Notes: generated from the letters alone by a model not told the origin. 12,702 nt of DNA from Candidatus Woesearchaeota archaeon (GCA_018221175.1 JAAOYE010000105.1:1-12702), one strand, 5' to 3'; positions 7,694 through 12,702 are shown, counted from the stretch's first letter. Numbers and translations are program-made.

Positions 7694-8934
7694 ATTAACT
7701 TCACCATTTTTCCAGCAAATTCTTTAAGGTCTGCCTCGAGCGCTTTTTTTGTCTCTGCAGTATTTAAAATGCTAATTTGCTCTTCTGCCTCTTTAATAAT
7801 CTCATTTCTATTTCCTACTTTGTCGTTTGCATGCCCGATTTTGTAGTCAAGCTCTAAAATATCCATCATTGTCTTGTTTTTGTTAAGCTGGCGCTCAATA
7901 TCCTGCTTCATGTGTTCAATGTTTCTATATTCACTGGTCCATCTGTCTAAAAAACCTTTTTGAAGCATTTTGCTCATCGCAATCTTTATCTGATTTGCTT
8001 TTCTTTTGTCAACAGCGACTTTTCCGCTTCTAAGCGATTTGTCAAGGCCTTTTATCGCGCCCTCAAATGAGAATGAAAAGTCAGACATCGCTGAATTAAT
8101 TGGATCTGCAAGATACTTATTTATAAGTTTTTCATGCACATCTTGTTTTCTGTATATCATTAATAATTTTTTTATTGTGTTTATTAATCCTATTAACTCT
8201 TCTTTTTTTCTTAAAAGGCGGCTTGCAAGTCTTTCTTTTTGCTCATAAATATTTTTGTGGCGTGAATAGTCTTCGCTGCGCAATAATATCTCTTTTTTGT
8301 TCATTACTGAGTTAAGTTTTTCTTCTATTTCAACAAGGTCTTTTTTTGCGAAATCAATGTCTTCTTTTTTTCTTTTTTCAAGGATTATTTTTGTCTTGTA
8401 TTTTTTTATCTCTTCTCTTAGGGTTTCAAACTTTTTTCTTTTTTCAGTTTCTGCAGACTCTGGGAGCTTTTTGTAGTCTCTTTCAATGCTTCTGACAAAT
8501 CTTATGATTTCCCGGATGTCTGGGTAGTAATAATCTTTTAGGAAAAAATAAGTCTTGTTTGTCGTTGAATAAAACTCAACAAGAGTATGCGAGAATTGCT
8601 TAGCTATCATGGCTGCTTTTTCAGGCTTTAATTTTTCCTGGATAAGAGCGTCTAATGCCAGGACTTTCACTTTTCGCACGTATTTTATCAGGTTGTTTTC
8701 TATTAAGTTTAAGACTCTTTGATTGATGTCTTTGTCTTCTGGTTTTGCATTTAGAAGAAGCCGGGATTTCTCATTAAGCCTTTGCGCGTTTCTGTTGATA
8801 TCATGAGAAAGGTCTTCGAGCATTTCATTAACATGCTTTTCATGGACTTCTTCGTATTCTCTTATCCAGTCATCAGCGCTTATGATTTCTGGGCCTTCCT
8901 CTTTTTTTCTTTTTTTGAACAGTCTTTTTAACAT
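7690..8934 (-). CDS. Large coiled-coil protein of unknown function
   Basis: No named family recognised. The 414-residue product is highly charged and almost wholly helical. It has a basic N-terminus (KRLFKKRKKEE), a helical region at about 20-145, a long Lys/Glu-rich coiled coil at about 150-265, a less charged segment around 270-310 (DPINSAMSDFSFSFEGAIKG), and another helical region to the end. There is no signal peptide, membrane helix or nucleotide-binding motif. A TATA element about 30 bases upstream of the ATG supports the start. It is the first gene of a two-gene operon whose second member is nip7, joined by an ATGA overlap. A structural or scaffolding role, perhaps in RNA or ribosome metabolism, is only a suggestion from that linkage. 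Confidence 0.8.
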   Translation of the reverse strand: MLKRLFKKRKKEEGPEIISADDWIREYEEVHEKHVNEMLEDLSHDINRNAQRLNEKSRLLLNAKPEDKDINQRVLNLIENNLIKYVRKVKVLALDALIQEKLKPEKAAMIAKQFSHTLVEFYSTTNKTYFFLKDYYYPDIREIIRFVRSIERDYKKLPESAETEKRKKFETLREEIKKYKTKIILEKRKKEDIDFAKKDLVEIEEKLNSVMNKKEILLRSEDYSRHKNIYEQKERLASRLLRKKEELIGLINTIKKLLMIYRKQDVHEKLINKYLADPINSAMSDFSFSFEGAIKGLDKSLRSGKVAVDKRKANQIKIAMSKMLQKGFLDRWTSEYRNIEHMKQDIERQLNKNKTMMDILELDYKIGHANDKVGNRNEIIKEAEEQISILNTAETKKALEADLKEFAGKMVKLI

Positions 8935-8959
8935 ATTTTATCATGGATTATTTTTTGCC

Positions 8960-8968
8960 TTATAAAAC
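8960..8968 (-). promoter_or_regulatory. TATA element of the coiled-coil/nip7 operon
   Basis: Minus-strand GTTTTATAAG is centred about 30 bases before the ATG at 8934, the usual spacing for an archaeal leaderless message. Confidence 0.5.
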
Positions 8969-8986
8969 TATAGCATTTTGCAAAAC

Positions 8987-8998
8987 TTTTAAATATAC
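8987..8998 (+). promoter_or_regulatory. TATA element of the small membrane protein gene
   Basis: TTTTAAATATAC is centred 28.5 bases before the ATG at 9021. It supports that ATG over the in-frame ATG at 8943, which lies upstream of the TATA element. A GGTGA sequence at 9012-9016, four bases before the ATG, matches the archaeal anti-Shine-Dalgarno; it may or may not be included in the transcript. Confidence 0.5.
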
Positions 8999-9020
8999 TT
9001 ATTCACTCTCCGGTGACAAA

Positions 9021-9254
9021 ATGAACTTAGTGGTTTTTTTAATGATGCTTGCACTATTTTTTGCAGTGCTTTACATAGTTTACATCATTTTCCCGGACAA
9101 AGAAGGATTTTCAAAGAAATATCTTTGGGGATTTTGCACAGTCTGCATTCTGTTTGCAGCAATCTTCAACGGAATTATTGATAAAATATTTATCTCTATA
9201 TTCTCATCATTCATAATATTCTCAAAAGCTGTGATGGGTGTGTGGCAGACATAG
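9021..9254 (+). CDS. Small membrane protein, unknown function
   Basis: The 77-residue product begins MNLVVFLMM and has hydrophobic helices at about 3-24 and 35-53 and a weaker third stretch at about 56-71, with a short charged loop (FPDKEGFSKKY) after the first. No family recognised. The frame extends upstream to an ATG at 8943, but that extension (KTFKYTYSLSGDK) overlaps the promoter region, so 9021 is the better start. It is divergent from the coiled-coil/nip7 operon and stands alone. A T-run (TTTTTT, about 9270-9275) follows its stop and could end transcription. Confidence 0.65.
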   Translation: MNLVVFLMMLALFFAVLYIVYIIFPDKEGFSKKYLWGFCTVCILFAAIFNGIIDKIFISIFSSFIIFSKAVMGVWQT

Positions 9255-9297
9255 TACTCTCATCTCGCTTTTTTCGATGTTGATTTTAAACACAATC

Positions 9298-9305
9298 TTA
9301 TTAAA
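9298..9305 (+). promoter_or_regulatory. TATA element of the Cys-rich small protein gene
   Basis: TTATTAAA is centred 29.5 bases before the ATG at 9331, in keeping with a leaderless message. Confidence 0.45.
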
Positions 9306-9330
9306 GCATCAATGCTCATTATATGTTATT

Positions 9331-9495
9331 ATGGTATCAGAAAAGGATAAAGATGGGAAAACTTATTTTGTTTGTGATGAATGCAATCTCGCATACGCCA
9401 AAAAAGAAAAAGCAGAACAATGCGAAGAATGGTGTAAGAAAAATCCTGGAACATGCAATCCGGAAGTTGTTAAGTTCTCAGTAAAAATCAATTAA
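9331..9495 (+). CDS. Small Cys-rich, probably zinc-binding protein (54 residues)
   Basis: The product MVSEKDKDGK... carries five cysteines: C15-x2-C18 in YFVCDECNLAY, C31-x3-C35 in AEQCEEWCKK, and C42 in TCNPEV. The order CxxC, then a helix with CEEWC, then C-N, resembles a small domain I recall from several archaeal and candidate-phyla proteins, but I cannot name it with certainty. Four of the cysteines could bind one zinc. There is no membrane helix once the start is set at 9331; the longer frame from 9238 adds a spurious hydrophobic leader and begins inside the previous gene. Its own TATA element and lack of close neighbours suggest a single-gene transcript. Role unknown; metal binding is inference from the cysteines. 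Confidence 0.7.
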   Translation: MVSEKDKDGKTYFVCDECNLAYAKKEKAEQCEEWCKKNPGTCNPEVVKFSVKIN

Positions 9496-9561
9496 TTATA
9501 TCCATAAAATCAAATTGAACAAATTTTAGAAAACTCATATCATTTCAATCCATTAACGATT

Positions 9562-9569
9562 TTATACAT
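9562..9569 (+). promoter_or_regulatory. TATA element of the RNase P protein gene
   Basis: TTATACAT is centred about 33 bases before the first ATG. This is slightly further than for neighbouring genes, so a leader of a few bases is likely. Confidence 0.4.
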
Positions 9570-9598
9570 ACTTTTTTATTCTATTAAACATTCTTAAG

Positions 9599-9916
9599 AT
9601 GATGGCAAGAAGATACAGTCGCGACAAGGAAAAGGAAAAAAAGATTGCAAAAGAGCACATAAACGAGCTATTTGAGCAAGCCAAAGAAGCTTTTGGCAAA
9701 GATCCTTCCTTGTCAGACAAATACGTGAAGCAGGCAAGAACAATCCAGATGAAGTTTAGGCTTAGAATGCCGCCTGAGTACAAAAAAAGCTTTTGCAAGC
9801 ACTGCTACAAATACCTTGTGCCGTCAAAAAACTGCAGGGTAAGAGTTAGCGATGGCAAGGTTGTCTACTATTGCGAGTCGTGTAAAAAGTTTATGCGTTT
9901 TCCATATAAAAAATAA
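9599..9916 (+). CDS. rnp4: RNase P protein component 4 (Rpr2/Rpp21/Rnp4)
   Basis: This is one of the protein subunits of archaeal RNase P, which removes 5' leaders from pre-tRNA; it pairs with Rpp29 on the specificity side of the RNA. The 105-residue length and layout fit the family. Two N-terminal helices cover about 10-57, with the typical IAKEHINELFEQAKEAF and LSDKYVKQARTIQMKFRLR. A zinc ribbon follows with C66-x2-C69 (FCKHC) and C92-x2-C95 (YYCESC), and the end is basic (RFPYKK). The N-terminus is strongly basic, as expected for an RNA-binding protein. Two tandem ATGs (9599 and 9602) make the start uncertain by one residue. It is monocistronic by spacing, with its own TATA element. It is a firm marker that the host is an archaeon. 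Confidence 0.92.
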   Translation: MMARRYSRDKEKEKKIAKEHINELFEQAKEAFGKDPSLSDKYVKQARTIQMKFRLRMPPEYKKSFCKHCYKYLVPSKNCRVRVSDGKVVYYCESCKKFMRFPYKK

Positions 9917-9974
9917 ACATCTATTCTCTAACATATATACACATTTATATATTATTTATAAATGATTTCGAAAG

Positions 9975-9984
9975 TTTTATAAAG
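9975..9984 (+). promoter_or_regulatory. TATA element in the long intergenic region
   Basis: TTTTATAAAG would place a transcription start near 10005, at the TATAC-GGGG-GTATA hairpin. The nearest supported ORF starts about 250 bases further on, so this promoter would make an RNA or a long leader. Confidence 0.45.
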
Positions 9985-10112
9985 GCTCAAGCATTCATTA
10001 TCGTATACGGGGGTATAATTTCGCTATTAAGGACTGGTTGATTGCTCGTACTTATTGGCACTTTTTTTGTCGATTCAGGGGAAGATAAAGAAGGTCACTA
10101 CTCTCTATAGAA

Positions 10113-10120
10113 TTTATAAA
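10113..10120 (+). promoter_or_regulatory. Second TATA element in the long intergenic region
   Basis: TTTATAAA predicts a start near 10143. That would give either a leader of about 113 bases before the ATG at 10256, containing the GC-rich hairpin, or a leader of about 8 bases before an in-frame ATG at 10151. Confidence 0.4.
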
Positions 10121-10162
10121 CACGTTTGCCTTCCATGTCAAACACACTCAATGCTGATGAGG

Positions 10163-10192
10163 CCGGAGAGGCGAATTCTAGCTTCAAACCGG
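10163..10192 (+). ncRNA. GC-rich hairpin element, possible RNA structure
   Basis: CCGG/CCGG (4 pairs) and GAGGC/GCTTC (5 pairs, one G-U) stack with an A-versus-AAA internal loop and an 8-base apical loop GAATTCTA. The element stands out by base composition from the AT-rich flanks. It matches no RNA family that I recognise, and the first TATA element could also transcribe it. Evidence is structure only. Confidence 0.3.
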
Positions 10193-10255
10193 AATTCACC
10201 CCACCCACAAACCTCTCTTGCCTTCATCACATTACCTATACAGAGGCAAAAAAAC

Positions 10256-10387
10256 ATGAATGAAGAAAACAACATCCTTGATGAAGTTGAGGAAATAAAA
10301 ACAAAAAACAGACGAAACTTTTCAACAGTCGTCAACAAGAGAAAAGTCTCAAAATATGAGCTGGACGACTTTTTCATGGGCGGATAA
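10256..10387 (+). CDS. Small charged protein (43 residues), unknown function
   Basis: The product MNEENNILDEVEEIKTKN... has an acidic N-terminal half and a basic middle (VNKRKVSK) and ends ELDDFFMGG. No family recognised and no membrane segment. I chose the ATG at 10256 because AGAGG at 10242-10246 lies nine bases upstream and because the residue composition from here on resembles other genes in the window. The frame is open to an ATG at 10151, which would add 35 Pro/Arg/His/Ser-rich residues unlike the neighbours; a TATA element at 10113-10120 leaves that longer 78-residue version possible. A second small ORF follows 31 bases after the stop, so the two may form one message. Confidence 0.5.
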   Translation: MNEENNILDEVEEIKTKNRRNFSTVVNKRKVSKYELDDFFMGG

Positions 10388-10418
10388 AACGCCTTATTTC
10401 AAATCACTTACGGGGGTA

Positions 10419-10550
10419 ATGAACATAATGGGAAGAAGAACTAGAAGAAGCAAAACAAACCCAACATTCTTTTTAGATATAGAAGGAGAAGAACCAGAAA
10501 AGGGCAGAAAGTGGAAGAAGACAGATAAATGGAGAAGCCCTTGGGTATAA
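10419..10550 (+). CDS. Small basic protein (43 or 40 residues), unknown function
   Basis: The product is rich in Arg, Lys and Trp: MGRRTRRSKTNP near its start, an acidic centre (DIEGEEPEKG) and KKTDKWRSPWV at the end. Such composition fits a nucleic-acid-binding or ribosome-associated small protein, but no family is recognised. GGGGGTAAT at 10412-10420 resembles the archaeal Shine-Dalgarno GGAGGTGAT and lies seven bases before the ATG at 10428, which favours the 40-residue form; the in-frame ATG at 10419 lies within that sequence. The gene follows the previous small ORF with no TATA element between, suggesting co-transcription. It ends 46 bases before the next gene. Confidence 0.5.
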   Translation: MNIMGRRTRRSKTNPTFFLDIEGEEPEKGRKWKKTDKWRSPWV

Positions 10551-10566
10551 ATAAGCATAACAAAAC

Positions 10567-10576
10567 TTTTTAAATT
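10567..10576 (+). promoter_or_regulatory. TATA element upstream of the dph2 fragment
   Basis: TTTTTAAATT is centred 25.5 bases before the ATG at 10597, a leaderless arrangement. It is probably also the promoter of the overlapping DHH gene. Confidence 0.5.
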
Positions 10577-10596
10577 AACCACGACTTCTAAGAGCC

Positions 10597-10848
10597 ATGT
10601 ATAATTTAGAATTAAAAAAAGCAATTAATGAAATAAAGAAAAACAACTCTAAAAAAATACTATTGCAGCTGCCAGACGGCTTAAAGCCAAAAGCAAAAGA
10701 GATACAAGAAAAAATACAAAAACAGACAAATACACAAGTGCTTATATGGGCAGGAAGCTGTTTTGGGGCATGCGACGTGCCAAACGCACAAGCAAAAATC
10801 TTAGGAGTCGACTTATTAATTCAATGGGGGCATTCAAAATGGAGATAA
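10597..10848 (+). pseudogene. dph2: Dph2 (diphthamide synthesis) N-terminal fragment
   Basis: Archaeal Dph2 is a radical-SAM-like Fe-S enzyme that makes the first C-C bond of diphthamide on elongation factor 2. The 83-residue frame matches its first domain: LLQLPDGLKPKA (22-33), SCFGACD (54-60) with Cys59 at the same number as the first cluster ligand of Pyrococcus horikoshii Dph2, and DLLIQWGHS, which matches the family's H-x-GHS. It then stops as KWR-TAA. Full Dph2 is about 320-340 residues with two more domains carrying the other two cluster cysteines, and neither is present downstream in any frame. The start has a good TATA element. The last 10 bases overlap the ATG of the next gene. It could be a degraded remnant, half of a split gene, or an assembly junction. 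Alone it should not be catalytic. Confidence 0.75.
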
Positions 10849-12017
10849 AATCAGAAGTATTAAAGAAATTAAAGCCAAGCATAGACAAAGCTGTAGAAAT
10901 AATCAAGTCCCACATAAAAAACAAAAATCCGATCCTAATAAGACACCACGCAGACCAAGATGGGTACTGCGGAGGATTCATACTGGAAAAAGCGATATAC
11001 CCGCTCATTCTAAAAGCTCACACAAGAGAAAGAGAAGCATGGTACACATACACAAGAAGACCGTGCCTAACGCCATTTTACGCATATGAAGATGCAAACA
11101 AAGACTTAGCATATTTTTTGTCTGATAGAGGAAAATACGAGTACAAAAAACCGCTAGTGATAATCATTGACAATGGCAGCTCAGAGCAGGACCTGATGGC
11201 AATAAAAAAACTTAAAATATACGATGTCAAAGTGCTCGTTATTGACCACCATCCTCCAAGCGAAAAAATAAATAAAATTGTAGATGTCCACGTCAACCCG
11301 CATGATGTAGGAAGCAACTACGACTTTAGCGCGGGAATGCTGTCGTGTGAGATTGCAAAAATAATCAATCCAAAGCTAACTACAGGGTTTATTGGAGCGG
11401 TCTCTGCATATGCTGACAAAGTCAAAAGCGATGAGGCAGACCAGTTTTTTAAGCTTGCAAACAAAGAAGGCTACACAGATGAATTCATAAAAAAAGCGGC
11501 CAAGTCGCTTGACTATGAAACATTCTCATTTGGGTACGCAGACACAAAAAAACTGCTTGAAGACTTCTTTGGAAAAGACAAGGAAAAACAAAAGAAAATT
11601 ATTAACATGCTTTATGATGAAGTAGAGATGAGAAGGGCAAAAACTCTTAGCACAGCACTTAGATATTCGCATGTTTCAAGAACACCAAAACAAAACATCG
11701 TGATTATTCCTATGGCACAAATTACACAGAGAGGAGACTACCCTACAGCCGGGAAAGTTGTAGGAATAACCCATGACTACTACGCAAAAAAAGAAAAAAA
11801 ACCAACAGTTTCACTTGGGTTTTCTGATTCAATGATCACACTTAGAGCAACGCCAGACACAAACATCGATGTAAACAAGATAATAAAAAGTGCAAGAATG
11901 AAGTTTTTGCACGCCCAAGTCGAAGGCGGCGGACACGCAAAAGCAGGCTCAATAAGATTCATACCAGCAGCGTCTGAAGAGATGAAAAATTTTGTTTTAC
12001 AGAAAATTAAAGGGTAG
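10839..12017 (+). CDS. DHH/DHHA1 phosphoesterase, archaeal RecJ/GAN-like nuclease
   Basis: The 392-residue product has the metal-binding motifs of the DHH superfamily in order: H37-x-D39-x-D41 (RHHADQDGYCG), Asp111-Asn112 (IIIDNG), D136-H137-H138 (VIDHHPPSE) and Asp193 (AYADKVKSDE). The C-terminal DHHA1 domain has GGGH (363-366, EGGGHAKAGS), which binds nucleic acid. Archaeal RecJ/GAN proteins with this layout are single-strand exonucleases that work with replication or repair complexes; related family members degrade oligonucleotides, so the exact substrate is open. I place the start at 10839 (MEIKSEVLKK); the frame extends to 10746, but that part lies inside the dph2 fragment in another frame. 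GGGGG at 10826-10830 could serve as ribosome-binding site, and overlap with the dph2 frame suggests translational coupling. It ends 11 bases inside the convergent Nudix gene. Confidence 0.87.
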   Translation: MEIKSEVLKKLKPSIDKAVEIIKSHIKNKNPILIRHHADQDGYCGGFILEKAIYPLILKAHTREREAWYTYTRRPCLTPFYAYEDANKDLAYFLSDRGKYEYKKPLVIIIDNGSSEQDLMAIKKLKIYDVKVLVIDHHPPSEKINKIVDVHVNPHDVGSNYDFSAGMLSCEIAKIINPKLTTGFIGAVSAYADKVKSDEADQFFKLANKEGYTDEFIKKAAKSLDYETFSFGYADTKKLLEDFFGKDKEKQKKIINMLYDEVEMRRAKTLSTALRYSHVSRTPKQNIVIIPMAQITQRGDYPTAGKVVGITHDYYAKKEKKPTVSLGFSDSMITLRATPDTNIDVNKIIKSARMKFLHAQVEGGGHAKAGSIRFIPAASEEMKNFVLQKIKG

Positions 12018-12408
12018 TGCCTTGCTTTATCATATTTTCTAATGGTAAAAACATTGGTTTTGGTATATCTTCCCAAGAAACCCAACGCCATCCTTGACAT
12101 TTTTCAGGCTCCATAACTTTAACATCACCAGATTCATAATCACTTAAAAGAAATATTGTGATATAATGTTTACCTTCTTTTTTAAAAATGTCATTTGTGA
12201 CAGTCAATACTTTTATTTTCTTAATATTCACATTTGTTTCCTCTATCACTTCCCTTTTAGCACAATCTTCAAGCTCCTCATTAAATTCGAGATGACCTCC
12301 AGGAAGACTCCATGATCCTTCGCCATGCGCATTTATTCTTTTACCGATTAAAAACTTACCATTTTTTAGAACAAATACACCAACACCCACTCTTGGAACT
12401 TTTCCCAT
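12007..12408 (-). CDS. NUDT15-like Nudix hydrolase
   Basis: Nudix enzymes hydrolyse nucleoside diphosphate derivatives; this subgroup (NUDT15/MTH2-like) acts on nucleoside triphosphates, possibly oxidised ones. The 133-residue protein opens MGKVPRVGVGVFVL and shows the Nudix box at about 36-57 as G-x5-E-x7-REVIEETN, in which only the final Gly is replaced by Asn. Similarity to NUDT15 extends beyond the box: SWSLPGGHLEF, HYITIFL and EPEKCQGWRWVSWEDIP match its FQLPGGHLEF, HYVTILM and EPEKCESWEWVPWEEFP. I chose the ATG at 12408 because the TATA element is centred 26 bases upstream; the longer frame to 12447 would run through that promoter. The gene overlaps the end of the DHH gene tail to tail by 11 bases. 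Substrate specificity is not readable from sequence. Confidence 0.88.
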   Translation of the reverse strand: MGKVPRVGVGVFVLKNGKFLIGKRINAHGEGSWSLPGGHLEFNEELEDCAKREVIEETNVNIKKIKVLTVTNDIFKKEGKHYITIFLLSDYESGDVKVMEPEKCQGWRWVSWEDIPKPMFLPLENMIKQGTTL

Positions 12409-12427
12409 GAAAAACAAAATTAACAAA

Positions 12428-12439
12428 CTATTTATATGT
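12428..12439. promoter_or_regulatory. Shared near-palindromic TATA element for two divergent genes
   Basis: CTATTTATATGT is centred at 12433.5, exactly halfway between the A of the Nudix ATG (12408, minus) and the A of the membrane-protein ATG (12459, plus), about 26 bases from each. Flanking AAAC (12425-12428) and GTTT (12438-12441) make a nearly symmetric site, and no second TATA-like stretch lies at the right distance for either gene. Confidence 0.6.
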
Positions 12440-12458
12440 TTTATCAAAATAACAAATT

Positions 12459-12702
12459 ATGAACATCTACCAATACTCCGGTCTTTCAATAATCACTGTT
12501 ATTGGACTTTTTGTAGGATGGTTTATTGCAAAGAACACAGAAGAAGAGCTAAAAGACGGCCTCAAATACTTTCGAATACTCTCACTAGCAGTACTTTTCT
12601 CACTAATACTTCTAACATTGCAGTTATTCTATAATCTTTATCTATCAATAGCAATATCATTAGCATTAATTGCCTCAATCCTGTACCTGCCACACAAACT
12701 AA
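12459..12702 (+). CDS. Membrane protein, cut off at the right edge
   Basis: The visible 81 residues start MNIYQYSGLS and stay open to the end of the window. Hydrophobic stretches at about 8-24, 39-58 and 61-78 indicate at least three membrane helices, with a charged loop (AKNTEEELKDGLKYFR) between the first two. No family recognised. The start is supported by the TATA element 26 bases upstream shared with the divergent Nudix gene, and by the absence of any Shine-Dalgarno-like sequence. The length of the full protein is unknown. Confidence 0.6.
   Translation, partial: MNIYQYSGLSIITVIGLFVGWFIAKNTEEELKDGLKYFRILSLAVLFSLILLTLQLFYNLYLSIAISLALIASILYLPHKL

Larger units (their letters stand above)
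9917..10255 (+). other. Long region without a confident gene: candidate structured leader or small RNA
   Basis: This is the only stretch over 300 bases without a confidently called gene. It opens with AT-rich sequence containing several TATA-like stretches, then a good TATA element at 9975-9984 and a second at 10113-10120. Near the start expected from the first lies a hairpin TATAC-GGGG-GTATA (10004-10017). In the right half, bases 10151-10210 are 32/60 G+C, far above the AT-rich surroundings. They include a folded element: CCGG (10163-10166) with CCGG (10189-10192), enclosing GAGGC (10168-10172) with GCTTC (10181-10185). I found no tRNA, 5S, SRP or RNase P signature on either strand. It could be a 5' leader of the small ORFs downstream, an independent small RNA, or partly an N-terminal extension of the next ORF, whose frame is open from an ATG at 10151. 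Confidence 0.45.

Noticed and set aside
7320..7727. 135-codon plus-strand frame opposite nip7.
   Set aside because: Phe/Ser-rich antisense shadow of nip7; the minus strand carries the recognisable PUA domain.
10107..10180. Hammerhead ribozyme: CTGATGA (10154-10160) followed by a GCC/GGC stem and GAA, with a possible stem III TAGAA/TTCTA (10108-10112 with 10176-10180) and a GTTTG/CAAAC hairpin.
   Set aside because: The core needs GAA followed by A pairing with U of an NUH cleavage site; here GAA is followed by T, one core base is effectively missing, stem II has a bulge at its first pair, and stem I does not close onto CTGATGA.
10151..10230. C/D box small RNA, from TGATGA on the plus strand and GTGATGA on the minus strand.
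   Set aside because: No CUGA box D or D' at a suitable distance on either strand.
9917..10255. tRNA, 5S, SRP or RNase P RNA gene next to the RNase P protein gene.
   Set aside because: No T-arm with matching acceptor strands, no SRP helix 8 motif and no RNase P conserved regions could be found by eye; a TTCAAACC stretch lacks the T-stem pairing.
10138..10377. 79-codon minus-strand frame across the structured region.
   Set aside because: Low-complexity Ser/Phe N-terminus that is antisense to the small ORF; no promoter or motif.
10746..10838. Upstream start for the DHH protein at 10746.
   Set aside because: Those 31 residues are an out-of-frame reading of the conserved Dph2 segment and are not part of the DHH family fold.
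12409..12447. Longer Nudix N-terminus starting at 12447.
   Set aside because: It would be encoded across the TATA element; the ATG at 12408 fits both the promoter spacing and the family start.
1..12702. CRISPR array, insertion sequence, integrase or toxin-antitoxin defence module.
   Set aside because: No regular repeat-spacer pattern, transposase, recombinase or recognised defence gene was seen.

Overview
This window looks like a gene-dense, AT-rich archaeal chromosome segment. The archaeal signs are an RNase P Rpr2/Rpp21-type protein, a Nip7-type pre-PUA/PUA protein, a Dph2 (diphthamide) fragment, an archaeal RecJ/GAN-like DHH phosphoesterase, and TATA elements about 25-30 bases upstream of start codons. 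That last point implies mostly leaderless transcripts. Very short intergenic spaces, many tiny proteins and a bacterial-type UvrABC repair set in an archaeal background suggest a small-genome archaeon, possibly of the DPANN group (for example a Woesearchaeota-like lineage). The taxonomic guess is inference.

Region 1 (3-6866) is a nucleotide excision repair cluster. The left edge cuts into uvrA. It is followed after 3 bases by uvrC and then by two overlapping small three-helix membrane proteins coupled to uvrC. A CPA2-type cation/proton antiporter lies on the opposite strand, and uvrB is divergent from it. UvrA and UvrB find and verify DNA damage and UvrC makes the two cuts. The UvrC here has its nuclease residues and cysteine cluster but ends before the usual C-terminal helix-hairpin-helix domain.

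Region 2 (6867-8934) is on the minus strand: a small anchored hypothetical protein that abuts uvrB tail to tail, then a two-gene operon of a large coiled-coil protein and nip7 with an ATGA overlap. Region 3 (9021-9916) holds a small membrane protein, a 54-residue Cys-rich protein and the RNase P protein gene, each with its own TATA element.

Region 4 (9917-10550) is the least explained. It is about 340 bases without a confident gene, with two TATA elements and a GC-rich hairpin. Two 43-residue ORFs follow, of which the first could begin further upstream. It may be a structured 5' leader or a small RNA. Region 5 (10597-12702) starts with a Dph2 gene cut off after its first domain and overlapping a DHH/DHHA1 phosphoesterase. 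Then come a convergent NUDT15-like Nudix hydrolase and a divergent membrane protein that runs off the right edge. The last two genes appear to share one near-palindromic TATA element at the exact midpoint between their start codons.

I do not see a clearly new defence or mobile system. The best leads are the HhH-less UvrC with its coupled membrane-protein pair, the structured leader around 9975-10255, the truncated dph2/DHH junction, and the symmetric bidirectional promoter.
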